Below are positions 1-7,243 of a DNA stretch of 13,276 bases, piece by piece. The notes under the pieces are model-generated. The model saw nothing but the letters and a program-made list of their open reading frames with translations, had not been told where the DNA came from and made no database searches. The position numbers were made by a program, and so were the translations under genes. Each line of letters starts with the position of its first letter. Within the stretch, counting starts at the first letter, position 1. This stretch comes from Kiritimatiellia bacterium (lineage in GTDB: Bacteria; Verrucomicrobiota; Kiritimatiellia; UBA8416; JAIOPI01), in the NCBI GenBank assembly GCA_028822745.1, contig JAPKCZ010000024.1, positions 1 to 13,276 of the forward strand. Direction: 5' to 3'.

Positions 1-32
1 GTATTAATCATGATATTTGCGTGCTTTCAGCC

Positions 33-839
33 TTAGACGTCTGCGTTTGACGTCCCGGGCTTGCCTGCCCGAATAATTTCAACGAACGAACGCGCATCCA
101 GCGCGGCACCGCCAATGAGTCCACCATCAATATCCGGTTGGGCGAATAGTTCTGCCGCATTACCCGGCTTCATACTGCCTCCGTACTGAATGCGTAGCGA
201 CGCGGCCGTCGCATCATCATACAGCGACGCAACGGTCTCACGAATAAACGCGTGCACACCTTGCGCTTGTTCAGGGCTTGCCGTCAAGCCGGTTCCAATC
301 GCCCAAACAGGCTCATAAGCAACAATCAGCTCGCAGGTTCCGTCCAGAACAACACCTTCCAGTCCGCCAACGAGCTGGCGGCGAATGACGTTTTCGGTTT
401 CATCGGACTCGCGCTCTTCAAGGGTTTCGCCGACGCAAAGAATCGGAACAAGGCGCGCAGCCAGTGCTGCTTTGACCTTTAAATTCACGGTTTCATCGGT
501 TTCGTGGAAGTATTGACGACGTTCACTGTGCCCAATAATAACAAAGTGGCAGTAAAGATCACGCAACATGGCGGCGGAAATTTCACCGGTGTAAGCCCCG
601 GAGGCTTCCCAGTGCATGTTCTGGCCGCCCAGCTTGATGTGCGAATCTTCAACGGCCTCACCGACTGCTTTAATCGCGGTGAACGTCGGGCAGAGCACAA
701 CGTCGACATCGAGAAAATCGGCCAATTCGCGGCAAACACTCGTCGCCAGATCAACACCATCAGCGACGGAGTTGTTCATTTTCCAGTTTCCTGCGACGAT
801 CTTCTTGCGATGTTTTTTCAAGCGTGTTTCGGTTCCCAT
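33..839 (-). CDS. tpiA: Triosephosphate isomerase
   Basis: Cytosolic enzyme that interconverts dihydroxyacetone phosphate and glyceraldehyde 3-phosphate. The 268-residue product shows the complete TIM-barrel signature: GNWKMN with Asn18 and Lys20, the electrophilic His104 in IIGHSERRQYF, catalytic Glu176 in AYEPVWAIGTG (loop 6 follows at about 178-184), and the phosphate-binding YGGS (219-222) and DGGLIGGAAL (near 238-247). Bacterial enzymes usually have about 250 residues; the extra length is a basic N-terminal stretch of about ten residues and a short C-terminal tail. The ATG start is supported by GAAGG seven bases upstream (847-851). It is the last gene of the gap-pgk-tpiA set, 39 bases after pgk. 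Only 32 bases remain to the window edge, so a terminator or a further operon member cannot be judged. All key residues are present and I see no sign of decay. Confidence 0.97.
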   Translation of the reverse strand: MGTETRLKKHRKKIVAGNWKMNNSVADGVDLATSVCRELADFLDVDVVLCPTFTAIKAVGEAVEDSHIKLGGQNMHWEASGAYTGEISAAMLRDLYCHFVIIGHSERRQYFHETDETVNLKVKAALAARLVPILCVGETLEERESDETENVIRRQLVGGLEGVVLDGTCELIVAYEPVWAIGTGLTASPEQAQGVHAFIRETVASLYDDATAASLRIQYGGSMKPGNAAELFAQPDIDGGLIGGAALDARSFVEIIRAGKPGTSNADV

Positions 840-878
840 GATGTTGCCTTCATTTTTCGCGGATTCGCGCGTGATGCT

Positions 879-2129
879 TTATCGATCGCTAAGTGCGACC
901 ACGCCTGGCAAGGCTTTGCCTTCCAGGAACTCCAGGCTCGCACCGCCGCCGGTGCTAAGATGTGAAAAGTGATCCGACAGCCCGCTCTTATTGATGGCGC
1001 TGATGCTGTCGCCGCCGCCAACAATGCTGACACAGTCGGTTTCCGCAATGGCCTTCGCGATCGACATGGTGCCGGCTGCAAACGGAGCCATTTCAAAACA
1101 GCCCAGCGGGCCATTCCAAAGAACGGTCTTGGCTTTGCGCAATTCTTCACCGAACAAGGCAATGGATTTAGGCCCGATATCCAAGCCCTCCCAGCCGTCA
1201 GGAATATTTTCGCGATCGACGATCTGCGTGTTAGCCGTTTCGCTGAATCCGTCAGCGACGACATGATCCAAAGGCATCAACAGTTTGGCACGCGACGTTT
1301 CGAAGCGTTTCAAAATTTCGCCAGCCAGTTCGACGCGATCCTCTTCGAGCAAGGAATCACCGATGTTCAAGCCCATGGCTTTGTACATCGTATAGACGAG
1401 ACCGCCACCCACGATGACCGTGTCGACTTTGTCGATCAGGTTCAAAATGACATCGATTTTGCCGCTGATCTTAGCACCGCCAAGAATGGCCACAAACGGG
1501 CGCTCAGGCGCTTCGATCGCTTTGCCGAGATATTGAATTTCTTTCTCAAGCAAGAATCCGGATACCGACTCTTGCATGAACTCGGTGACGCCCGCCATGG
1601 ATGCATGCGCACGGTGCGCCGTACCAAAAGCATCATCAACGTACACATCACCCAGACGTGCCAGCTGTTCAGAAAAAGTACGCTGACGCGCCTTCATGTC
1701 GGCTTTGGCTGCGGCAATGTCATCGGCAGATGCATCGTCGGTAACGCTGGCTTTGCCCTCTTCTTCTGCGTGAAAACGCAGATTCTCGAGCAACAACACC
1801 TCGCCGGCCTGCAATTGCTGAGCCTGTGCTTCAACCTCTGCGCCCACACAATCATCGGCGAACGTAATGGGCTTGCCGAGCAGCTCGGACAAACGCGCGG
1901 CAACTGGGGCTAAGGTGAACTCAGGGTTCACCTTGCCTTTTGGCCGCCCCAGGTGACTCATGAGGACTAGGCTAGCACCGTGATCAAGGATATGCTTAAT
2001 CGTTGGCAGGGCAGCGCGGATACGCGTGTCATCGCTGACAGCGCCCCCCTCGAGCGGCACATTAAAGTCCGCCCGCATGAGAACGCGCTTACCTGCTACA
2101 TCAATATCAACAAGGCTTTTCTTGTTCAC
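879..2129 (-). CDS. pgk: Phosphoglycerate kinase
   Basis: Cytosolic two-domain kinase that transfers phosphate between 1,3-bisphosphoglycerate and ADP. The 416-residue product shows RADFNVPL (19-26), SHLGRPKG (58-65), DDAFGTAHRAHAS (165-177), the hinge and nucleotide region with ILGGAKISGKI (215-225), WNGPLGCFE (338-346), GGGDS (371-375) and the closing STGGGASLEFLEG (392-404). I chose a GTG start because the PGK N-terminus begins there and AGGAG lies 11 bases upstream; the same frame stays open to 2222, but that would overlap the end of gap. The gap to gap is 32 bases, so co-transcription is likely. Unusual is an insert of about 25-30 residues after ENLRFHAEEEGK (115-126), reaching about residue 150. 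It sits where eukaryotic PGKs carry a similar insert and most bacterial ones do not. Function is certain; the exact start is likely rather than proven. Confidence 0.96.
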   Translation of the reverse strand: MNKKSLVDIDVAGKRVLMRADFNVPLEGGAVSDDTRIRAALPTIKHILDHGASLVLMSHLGRPKGKVNPEFTLAPVAARLSELLGKPITFADDCVGAEVEAQAQQLQAGEVLLLENLRFHAEEEGKASVTDDASADDIAAAKADMKARQRTFSEQLARLGDVYVDDAFGTAHRAHASMAGVTEFMQESVSGFLLEKEIQYLGKAIEAPERPFVAILGGAKISGKIDVILNLIDKVDTVIVGGGLVYTMYKAMGLNIGDSLLEEDRVELAGEILKRFETSRAKLLMPLDHVVADGFSETANTQIVDRENIPDGWEGLDIGPKSIALFGEELRKAKTVLWNGPLGCFEMAPFAAGTMSIAKAIAETDCVSIVGGGDSISAINKSGLSDHFSHLSTGGGASLEFLEGKALPGVVALSDR

Positions 2130-2140
2130 GGTGTGCTGGG

Positions 2141-2145
2141 CTCCT
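2141..2145 (-). promoter_or_regulatory. Ribosome binding site deciding the pgk start
   Basis: AGGAG on the minus strand lies 11 bases before a GTG codon at 2129-2127, in the short gap between gap and pgk. No ATG follows it in the pgk frame at a usable distance. The GTG is also exactly where the conserved PGK N-terminus begins, so this site supports GTG initiation. The spacing is somewhat long. Confidence 0.6.
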
Positions 2146-2161
2146 GTTCGTCGTTGGGGAC

Positions 2162-3172
2162 TTAGGCGTCGACCGAAGCCATGTGAGCGGCCAAATCGAG
2201 AACCTTGTTGGAGTAACCCCACTCATTGTCGTACCACGCCACGAGCTTCACAAAGTTGTCGTTCAACGCAATGCCGGCACCGGCATCAAAGATGCTCGTA
2301 CAGGTTTCACCGATGAAGTCGTTCGAGACGACTTCATCTTCCGTGTAGGCCAGAATGCCCTTCAACTCGCCTTCTGAGGCGGCTTTGATGACCGCTTTGA
2401 TCTGGTCATAAGACGCGCCTTTGTCCAGACGGCAGGTCAGGTCGACAACCGACACGTCCAACGTAGGAATACGGAATGCCATACCAGTCAATTTTCCATT
2501 GAGGTCCGGAATCACTTTGCCAACCGCTTTAGCGGCGCCCGTGCTGGACGGAATGATGTTGGCAGAAGCCGCGCGGCCACCACGCCAATCCTTACCGGAA
2601 GGAGAATCAGCAACCTTCTGGGTCGCCGTCATCGCGTGAACCGTGGTCATCAGACCTTCAACGATGCCGAAGTTGTCGTGGATGACTTTGGCCAACGGAG
2701 CCAGGCAGTTCGTGGTGCAGGAGGCGTTTGACACGTACTGCATGTCGGCGGTGTATTCTTGATGATTGACGCCCATGACAAACATTGGCGTGTCGTCTTT
2801 TGACGGAGCGGACATGATGACCTTCTTGCCACCGCCCTTGATGTGACCTTCAGCCGTTTCCTTGGTCAGGAAGACACCTGTCGATTCGACAATGTAATCC
2901 GCACCAGCCTCGCCCCACTTGATATCAGCAGGATTGCGCTCACCGAAAACGGCAATTTCACGGCCATTGACAACAAATTTTCCATTATCACCGGACACGT
3001 CACCCTTGAAACGACCATGGACACTGTCGTACTTCAACAGGTACTCCATATAGGCGGGATCCAAGAAGGGATCATTGACTGCTACGACTTCGATATCTTC
3101 ACGTGCTTCTGCAGCACGGAAAACCAAACGACCAATACGACCAAAACCATTAATTCCAACTTTGATGGACAT
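2162..3172 (-). CDS. gap: Glyceraldehyde-3-phosphate dehydrogenase, GapA/GapC type
   Basis: Cytosolic NAD-dependent enzyme that converts glyceraldehyde 3-phosphate to 1,3-bisphosphoglycerate. The 336-residue product has the Rossmann motif INGFGRIGR (7-15), VNDP with Asp34 (expected to favour NAD over NADP), the active-site SNASCTTNCLAP with Cys152, and TTVHAMTATQK with His179. The C-terminal signature is WYDNEWGYSNKV (313-324). Sequence such as NDPFLDPAYMEYLLKYDS and LMTTVHAMTATQK resembles the E. coli GapA and eukaryotic cytosolic GapC clade more than the Bacillus type; this is from memory, not a search. I took the ATG at 3172 rather than an in-frame one at 3211, because AAGGAAG (3177-3183) sits just upstream and the length then fits the family. 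First gene of the operon, divergent from the large fusion gene. Confidence 0.97.
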   Translation of the reverse strand: MSIKVGINGFGRIGRLVFRAAEAREDIEVVAVNDPFLDPAYMEYLLKYDSVHGRFKGDVSGDNGKFVVNGREIAVFGERNPADIKWGEAGADYIVESTGVFLTKETAEGHIKGGGKKVIMSAPSKDDTPMFVMGVNHQEYTADMQYVSNASCTTNCLAPLAKVIHDNFGIVEGLMTTVHAMTATQKVADSPSGKDWRGGRAASANIIPSSTGAAKAVGKVIPDLNGKLTGMAFRIPTLDVSVVDLTCRLDKGASYDQIKAVIKAASEGELKGILAYTEDEVVSNDFIGETCTSIFDAGAGIALNDNFVKLVAWYDNEWGYSNKVLDLAAHMASVDA

Positions 3173-3246
3173 GTTACTTCCTTCTTTCTTAATTGGGGCG
3201 ATCAACAACACGTCGACGCCTCAGAATCTGCAAAAATGAAACGCTA

Positions 3247-3275
3247 AAAGTAGTGGAAACGGCCAGCCAAGTCAA
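3247..3275 (-). promoter_or_regulatory. Candidate promoter of the gap-pgk-tpiA operon
   Basis: On the minus strand TTGACT (3275-3270) is followed after 17 bases by TACTTT (3252-3247). The -35 box is five of six to sigma70 consensus; the -10 box is only three of six. It lies about 75 bases before the gap ATG, in the only sizeable gap upstream of the operon. Inferred by eye, so moderate to low confidence. Confidence 0.4.
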
Positions 3276-3301
3276 CACGCCACTGTCTAAACCGGCATAA
3301 T
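3272..3301 (+). promoter_or_regulatory. Weak candidate promoter for the fusion gene
   Basis: On the plus strand TCAACA (3272-3277) and CATAAT (3296-3301) are 18 bases apart, matching sigma70 boxes four of six and five of six. The -35 overlaps that of the candidate gap promoter on the other strand, so the two promoters would lie back to back. It would give a leader of about 100 bases. Tentative. Confidence 0.22.
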
Positions 3302-3411
3302 CGACCGAAAAACCCGCCTTTTACGCCCTTTTGGTCTATTTCTTACCATCTTCTAGCCGATCACACATGCGGTTCTTGATTGGCACGGCGATTCCATACA
3401 ACATACGGCCT

Positions 3412-6384
3412 ATGACTGAAACCACAGAAAAAAGACCGTCGCTTCATATTCCCCTGCTGATTTCTGCCTATTCGGGCTTTTGTATCATGATGGTTGAGCT
3501 CGTCGCCAGCCGCATGATCGCCGTCTATATTGGCGCATCTCTCTATACGTGGACAGCCGTTATCGGCGTCATTTTTGCAGGCATGACCCTGGGTAACTAT
3601 GTCGGCGGACGCCTATCAGACCGCGTCCGCCCCACCCTGTTGCTCGGAACGCTTTTTGGTGCATCCGCGTTGGCCTGTTTCCTGATTGAACCTGCCATTC
3701 ATTTGGCGGGTTCTCTGACGCAGGACCTATCGCAGCCCGGCTGGGAATGGAACACGCGCACCATTGTTGTGGTTTTTTTGCCATTTTTCCTGCCAGGCGC
3801 CGCCCTAGGCACCATCAGCCCAGCCGTCGCACGCTGGGCACTGGCGCAGGGCCATGCCACCGGCAGAACGGTCGGGGCCGTCTATTCCGCCAACGTGGTC
3901 GGGTCCATCGTTGGTACCTTCGTGACCGGATTCTTTCTGGTCGATACGCTGCGCAGTCAGGTCATCGTCATGATCGCCACGGTCGGCTTGCTACTGGCCG
4001 GCCTCGTTTTCGGCGTGAACGCCGTGCGGCGTCGACGTTCGGAAACCACGACACCGCTTGACGCTGCAGCGCCAAAGCCAGAAGGCGAAGCCTCCACCAG
4101 CCTCGTGCTCCCATGCATGCTTGTCTTCACGAGCGGGTTCTGCGTCATGCTGATTGAATTATGCGCCAGCCGCATGGCCGTCGCCCAGATTGGCCACTCT
4201 ATTTACACCTGGACCGCTGTGCTAGGCGTCATCCTAGCAGGCCTCAGCGTCGGCAACATCATCGGCGGGCGACTCGCGGACCGCCACAGCCCACGCATGC
4301 TTGTCGGCGGTCTGTATCTCTTTGCCTCGTTCTTCTGCATGCTCATTTTACAAACGCACTATCTCGTTAACGAAGCCACCGCAGGCTGGATGGGGCTACC
4401 CATTCCCTGGTTTATGCGTGTCCTAATTGTCGTTGCTGGCGCCTTCTTCCTACCCGCCATGGCACTAGGCACATTAACACCTGCCGTGGTCAAATGGTCC
4501 CTCGACGCCGGACGCGCGTCAGGCCGAACCCTCGGCATCGTCTACGCATGGAATAACATCGGCAGCATTCTCGGCACCTTCGCTACCGGCTTCATCTTGA
4601 TCACGCTCTTTTATGTCAGCCGTTTGGTTGCGGCCACATCGATTCTGATGGCCGTCATCGCCGTGATCTTCCTCGCGAAAAGCGCGCACACCACCTTACG
4701 CCGTGCCGCTTGGGCATGGCTGGCACTTGCGCTGCTAATGGGCACCTTCACGATGATGCCACGCGCCACCTTCCAGCGCATTGTGCTGGCCGGACACGCC
4801 GACGCAGATGCCGCGACGCGCCAGCGCGTTGCCCATCAGGCCGCCCGCTACGCCGGCCGGGGGCTGGAATTTCCGTCGTCGGAAGCTGTCGTCAACGCAG
4901 ACGGGTTTTTCTATTATGACGAATCATCCTATTTCAACATCCGCGTCGTCGGCATCCTCGAGGACTCGCGTGGGCCAGGCGACGGGAAGGCACCGCGCCA
5001 TCTGCGGCGCCTCGATCTAGACGCCGTCGTGCATGGTTACGTCGACATCGAAGACCCGCTCTATTTGCACTACGCCTATGAGCACATTTACTCACACATC
5101 GGAAACCGCGTCTTGCAGCGCCATGAAGCCGCCGGCCAGCCCTTACGCACATTGTTCATTGGCGGCGGCGCTTACACCTACCCCCGCTACCAGAAGACCA
5201 TCTTCCCCAACGTGCAGTGCGACATCTCCGAAATCGACCCCAAGGTCACGGTCGCCGTCAACGACGCCATGGGTCTGGCCGATTTTCCGGGCGACTTCAA
5301 CATCGTTCATTCCGACGCCCGCCAGTTTATCATGCAATCCGAACGCGACGCACAGTACGACATTATTTACGGCGATGCCTTTAGCAGCCTGAGCGTCCCC
5401 TCCCATCTGACCACACGCACCTTCACGCACGATGTCGCACGCCTGCTCAAGCCGGACGGGCTTTACATGATCAACATGATCGACTCCTGGCGGGCGGCAC
5501 GTTTTTTGAGTGCCTTCGTGAACACGCTGGACGAGGTCTTCGCACACGTGCACGTTTTCAGCACCCTGGAAGGCCCACTCGATGACGAGCGCGCAACGTT
5601 TGTCCTCCTAGCCTCGAAGTCAGAGGTTGACCTAGACGCGCTGGGCACACGTACGAATGACTTCCAAGGCATCACGGGACGACCGCTCAACGCCGAACTC
5701 AGGCGCCAGCTGGGACAACGCGGCTTAAAGCCGCTCCAGAAGCGCGAGCTCACCCCTGACGAGGCAACTGGAGGCGCCATCGACCTCCCACGCGGCTGGC
5801 ATGATCTACGCGTCGAAGCCACGTACATTCCCGACGCGAACAGCTACACCATCGAGCACACACAGTTTCTCCGAATTCAACTCGGCGCCGCGCCGCAACA
5901 GCCCTTCACCGTGCAGGCGCAACTAAACGTATCTCCCCCAGGCGTGACCTACATCGGTGACGGCACGACGCGCACCTTCCCGCTACCGCCATATAGTGTC
6001 GACCTGACAGCACAAGGCGACCACCCACCCATGCAGTTTCACACGGTCGGCCAAAGCGCCCTCACCTTCCCTGAAGCGCCCGCATCCGGCTCGATTATTT
6101 CCATCGCGCTGGCCGCGCCCGATGATCGCTTAGCGCTGAAAGTCGAAAATGCCCGCACCCAATACGAGCTCGCCCCATACCGCATCACCATGCAGCGCAC
6201 CGATGTGCTTGAACCGGACGGCATTTCCAAAGGCGCAACACAATTACCGGCCCTGAGCACGCTGCCCGCCAACACCAAAACCGTCACCTTGCGCACTTGG
6301 TCAGACAAGAAAATCATCCTCACGGACGACCATTGTCCCGTCGACAAGATGCTCTCCGATGTTGTCTCCCAGCGCGCGGGCTGA
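3412..6384 (+). CDS. Duplicated membrane domain fused to a spermidine synthase-like domain
   Basis: I recognise the general type, a fused multi-spanning membrane protein and spermidine synthase-like protein, but its reaction is unknown. With ATG 3412 it has 990 residues. Residues 14-205 and 234-425 are two copies of a six-helix unit; each has a TWTAV motif and a GGRL[SA]DR loop like the MFS TM2-3 loop. A cytoplasmic-looking RRRR linker joins them. A thirteenth helix (432-450) precedes a domain at about 495-735 with ESSYFNIRV, VDIEDPLYL, LFIGGGAYTYPR (581-592), SEIDP (606-610) and YGDAFSSL (653-660). The classical enzymes have GGGDGG and DSTDP at the last two nucleotide and substrate sites, so ordinary putrescine aminopropyl transfer is doubtful. 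Residues 800-990 match nothing I know and look beta-rich. The start is uncertain: no Shine-Dalgarno is visible, and in-frame ATGs also occur at 3331 and 3367. Confidence 0.8.
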   Translation: MTETTEKRPSLHIPLLISAYSGFCIMMVELVASRMIAVYIGASLYTWTAVIGVIFAGMTLGNYVGGRLSDRVRPTLLLGTLFGASALACFLIEPAIHLAGSLTQDLSQPGWEWNTRTIVVVFLPFFLPGAALGTISPAVARWALAQGHATGRTVGAVYSANVVGSIVGTFVTGFFLVDTLRSQVIVMIATVGLLLAGLVFGVNAVRRRRSETTTPLDAAAPKPEGEASTSLVLPCMLVFTSGFCVMLIELCASRMAVAQIGHSIYTWTAVLGVILAGLSVGNIIGGRLADRHSPRMLVGGLYLFASFFCMLILQTHYLVNEATAGWMGLPIPWFMRVLIVVAGAFFLPAMALGTLTPAVVKWSLDAGRASGRTLGIVYAWNNIGSILGTFATGFILITLFYVSRLVAATSILMAVIAVIFLAKSAHTTLRRAAWAWLALALLMGTFTMMPRATFQRIVLAGHADADAATRQRVAHQAARYAGRGLEFPSSEAVVNADGFFYYDESSYFNIRVVGILEDSRGPGDGKAPRHLRRLDLDAVVHGYVDIEDPLYLHYAYEHIYSHIGNRVLQRHEAAGQPLRTLFIGGGAYTYPRYQKTIFPNVQCDISEIDPKVTVAVNDAMGLADFPGDFNIVHSDARQFIMQSERDAQYDIIYGDAFSSLSVPSHLTTRTFTHDVARLLKPDGLYMINMIDSWRAARFLSAFVNTLDEVFAHVHVFSTLEGPLDDERATFVLLASKSEVDLDALGTRTNDFQGITGRPLNAELRRQLGQRGLKPLQKRELTPDEATGGAIDLPRGWHDLRVEATYIPDANSYTIEHTQFLRIQLGAAPQQPFTVQAQLNVSPPGVTYIGDGTTRTFPLPPYSVDLTAQGDHPPMQFHTVGQSALTFPEAPASGSIISIALAAPDDRLALKVENARTQYELAPYRITMQRTDVLEPDGISKGATQLPALSTLPANTKTVTLRTWSDKKIILTDDHCPVDKMLSDVVSQRAG
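3451..4686 (+). repeat. Tandem duplication of a six-helix membrane unit within one gene
   Basis: Protein-level duplication inside the fusion gene. Copy 1 is residues 14-205 (3451-4026) and copy 2 is residues 234-425 (4111-4686). Matching landmarks are SGFCIMMVEL and SGFCVMLIEL (21 and 241), YTWTAVIGVIFAG and YTWTAVLGVILAG (45 and 265), ALGTISPAV and ALGTLTPAV (131 and 351), and GSIVGTFVTGF and GSILGTFATGF (164 and 384). The offset is 220 residues all along, so no insertions or deletions separate these landmarks. The DNA copies have diverged, so the duplication is old. Confidence 0.9.
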
Positions 6385-6435
6385 CCCCGCTAACCTAACC
6401 CTTCCCGTCAACCGACGCGAAGGCAGACGTCAACC

Positions 6436-6465
6436 TTGCTATTTACGCGGCGATGCCCATATGAT
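6436..6465 (+). promoter_or_regulatory. Candidate sigma70 promoter of the P-loop protein gene
   Basis: TTGCTA (6436-6441) and TATGAT (6460-6465) are 18 bases apart; the -10 box is five of six to consensus and the -35 four of six. It lies in the 127-base gap after the fusion gene and would start a transcript about 40 bases before the ATG at 6512. This suggests independent transcription. I see no hairpin with T-run ending the fusion gene, so read-through is also possible. Confidence 0.45.
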
Positions 6466-6511
6466 GGCGCTGACAAGCAACGTCATTCTCGAAGTTACAA
6501 GGAGATAAATC

Positions 6512-7219
6512 ATGTTGAAGTCAGAACTATTGAAACGCACCCCGCTACGGATCCTCGACGAAAGCACACACGGCGGCCTCACGGATGGCGACGTGGGCGT
6601 TTTGGTCGCACCAAAAGGAACAGGAAAAAATGCCTGCCTGGTCCACATCGCGACGATTCGATTGCTCGAAGGCAAACATGTCGTGCACTTGTCGTTTTCC
6701 GAAAACACGTCGCACATCGTCTCGTGGTACGAAACCATTTTTGACGCGGTCGCTCGGCGCCACGACCTCGAGAACGCCAGCGAAATCCATGACGAAACGG
6801 TCAAGAACCGCATCATCGTCAAATTCCGCCAGCACGACAATCCCGTCCAGCGCCTGGAAAAGAGCCTCGAACTCCTCGAACAGAGCGCACACTTCCACGC
6901 GGATCGCCTGATCGTTGACGGTTTCGACTTCACCCATGAATCGGTCGACGAGCTTAAAGAACTACGTCGCTTCGCGAAAGCGGCCGGCTATTGCATCTGG
7001 ATGAGCGCGTCGATGGATCTAGGGCAAGGCGACAACCCGGTCCCCGCTGCACTTGAACCTTTCATCGACGAAATTGCGGTCATGATCGGGCTTGAACACG
7101 TGGACGATCATGTGCAACTGCGTTTGATCAAAGATCGCGACACGAGCGATCTCGCGGATATGCATCTGGCACTTGACCCAGACACCTTGCTCATCACCGA
7201 AGATACCGTCGTCGTCTGA
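6512..7219 (+). CDS. KaiC/RecA-like P-loop protein of unknown function
   Basis: A 235-residue protein with the RecA/KaiC-like ATPase layout, likely cytoplasmic, with no signal peptide and no membrane segment. Residues 29-44 hold a P-loop, APKGTGKN (33-40). The usual Ser/Thr after Lys39, which coordinates magnesium, is Asn40 here. LSFSENTSHIVSWYETIF (60-77) resembles the segment after the first strands of KaiC-like proteins. RLIVDGFDF (132-140) fits a Walker B strand with Asp136, and LRLIKDRD (203-210) resembles the late KaiC-type Lys-Arg segment. It is a single domain with no phosphorylation-site or zinc region. The start has the best ribosome binding site in the window, AAGGAG (6499-6504) seven bases upstream. 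It ends 24 bases before the convergent ThuA gene. I recall similar uncharacterised proteins in other phyla, but no function; ATPase, regulator and DNA-related roles are all open. Confidence 0.85.
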   Translation: MLKSELLKRTPLRILDESTHGGLTDGDVGVLVAPKGTGKNACLVHIATIRLLEGKHVVHLSFSENTSHIVSWYETIFDAVARRHDLENASEIHDETVKNRIIVKFRQHDNPVQRLEKSLELLEQSAHFHADRLIVDGFDFTHESVDELKELRRFAKAAGYCIWMSASMDLGQGDNPVPAALEPFIDEIAVMIGLEHVDDHVQLRLIKDRDTSDLADMHLALDPDTLLITEDTVVV

Positions 7220-7243
7220 GCAGCTATCGGGTATAAATACGGA

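Noticed and set aside
906..919. Inverted repeat GGCAAGGCTTTGCC near the pgk stop
   Set aside because: It lies inside codons for the conserved EGKALPG segment and no T-run follows, so it is explained by coding sequence.
969..1913. Long open frame of 314 codons on the plus strand
   Set aside because: It is wholly antisense to pgk, whose protein is unmistakable, and it has no recognisable motif.
2130..2222. N-terminal extension of PGK up to 2222
   Set aside because: It would overlap the end of gap and add about 31 residues absent from the family; the GTG at 2129 with AGGAG upstream fits better.
3173..3211. N-terminal extension of GAPDH up to 3211
   Set aside because: The extra 13 residues include the ribosome binding site and are not part of the family's N-terminus.
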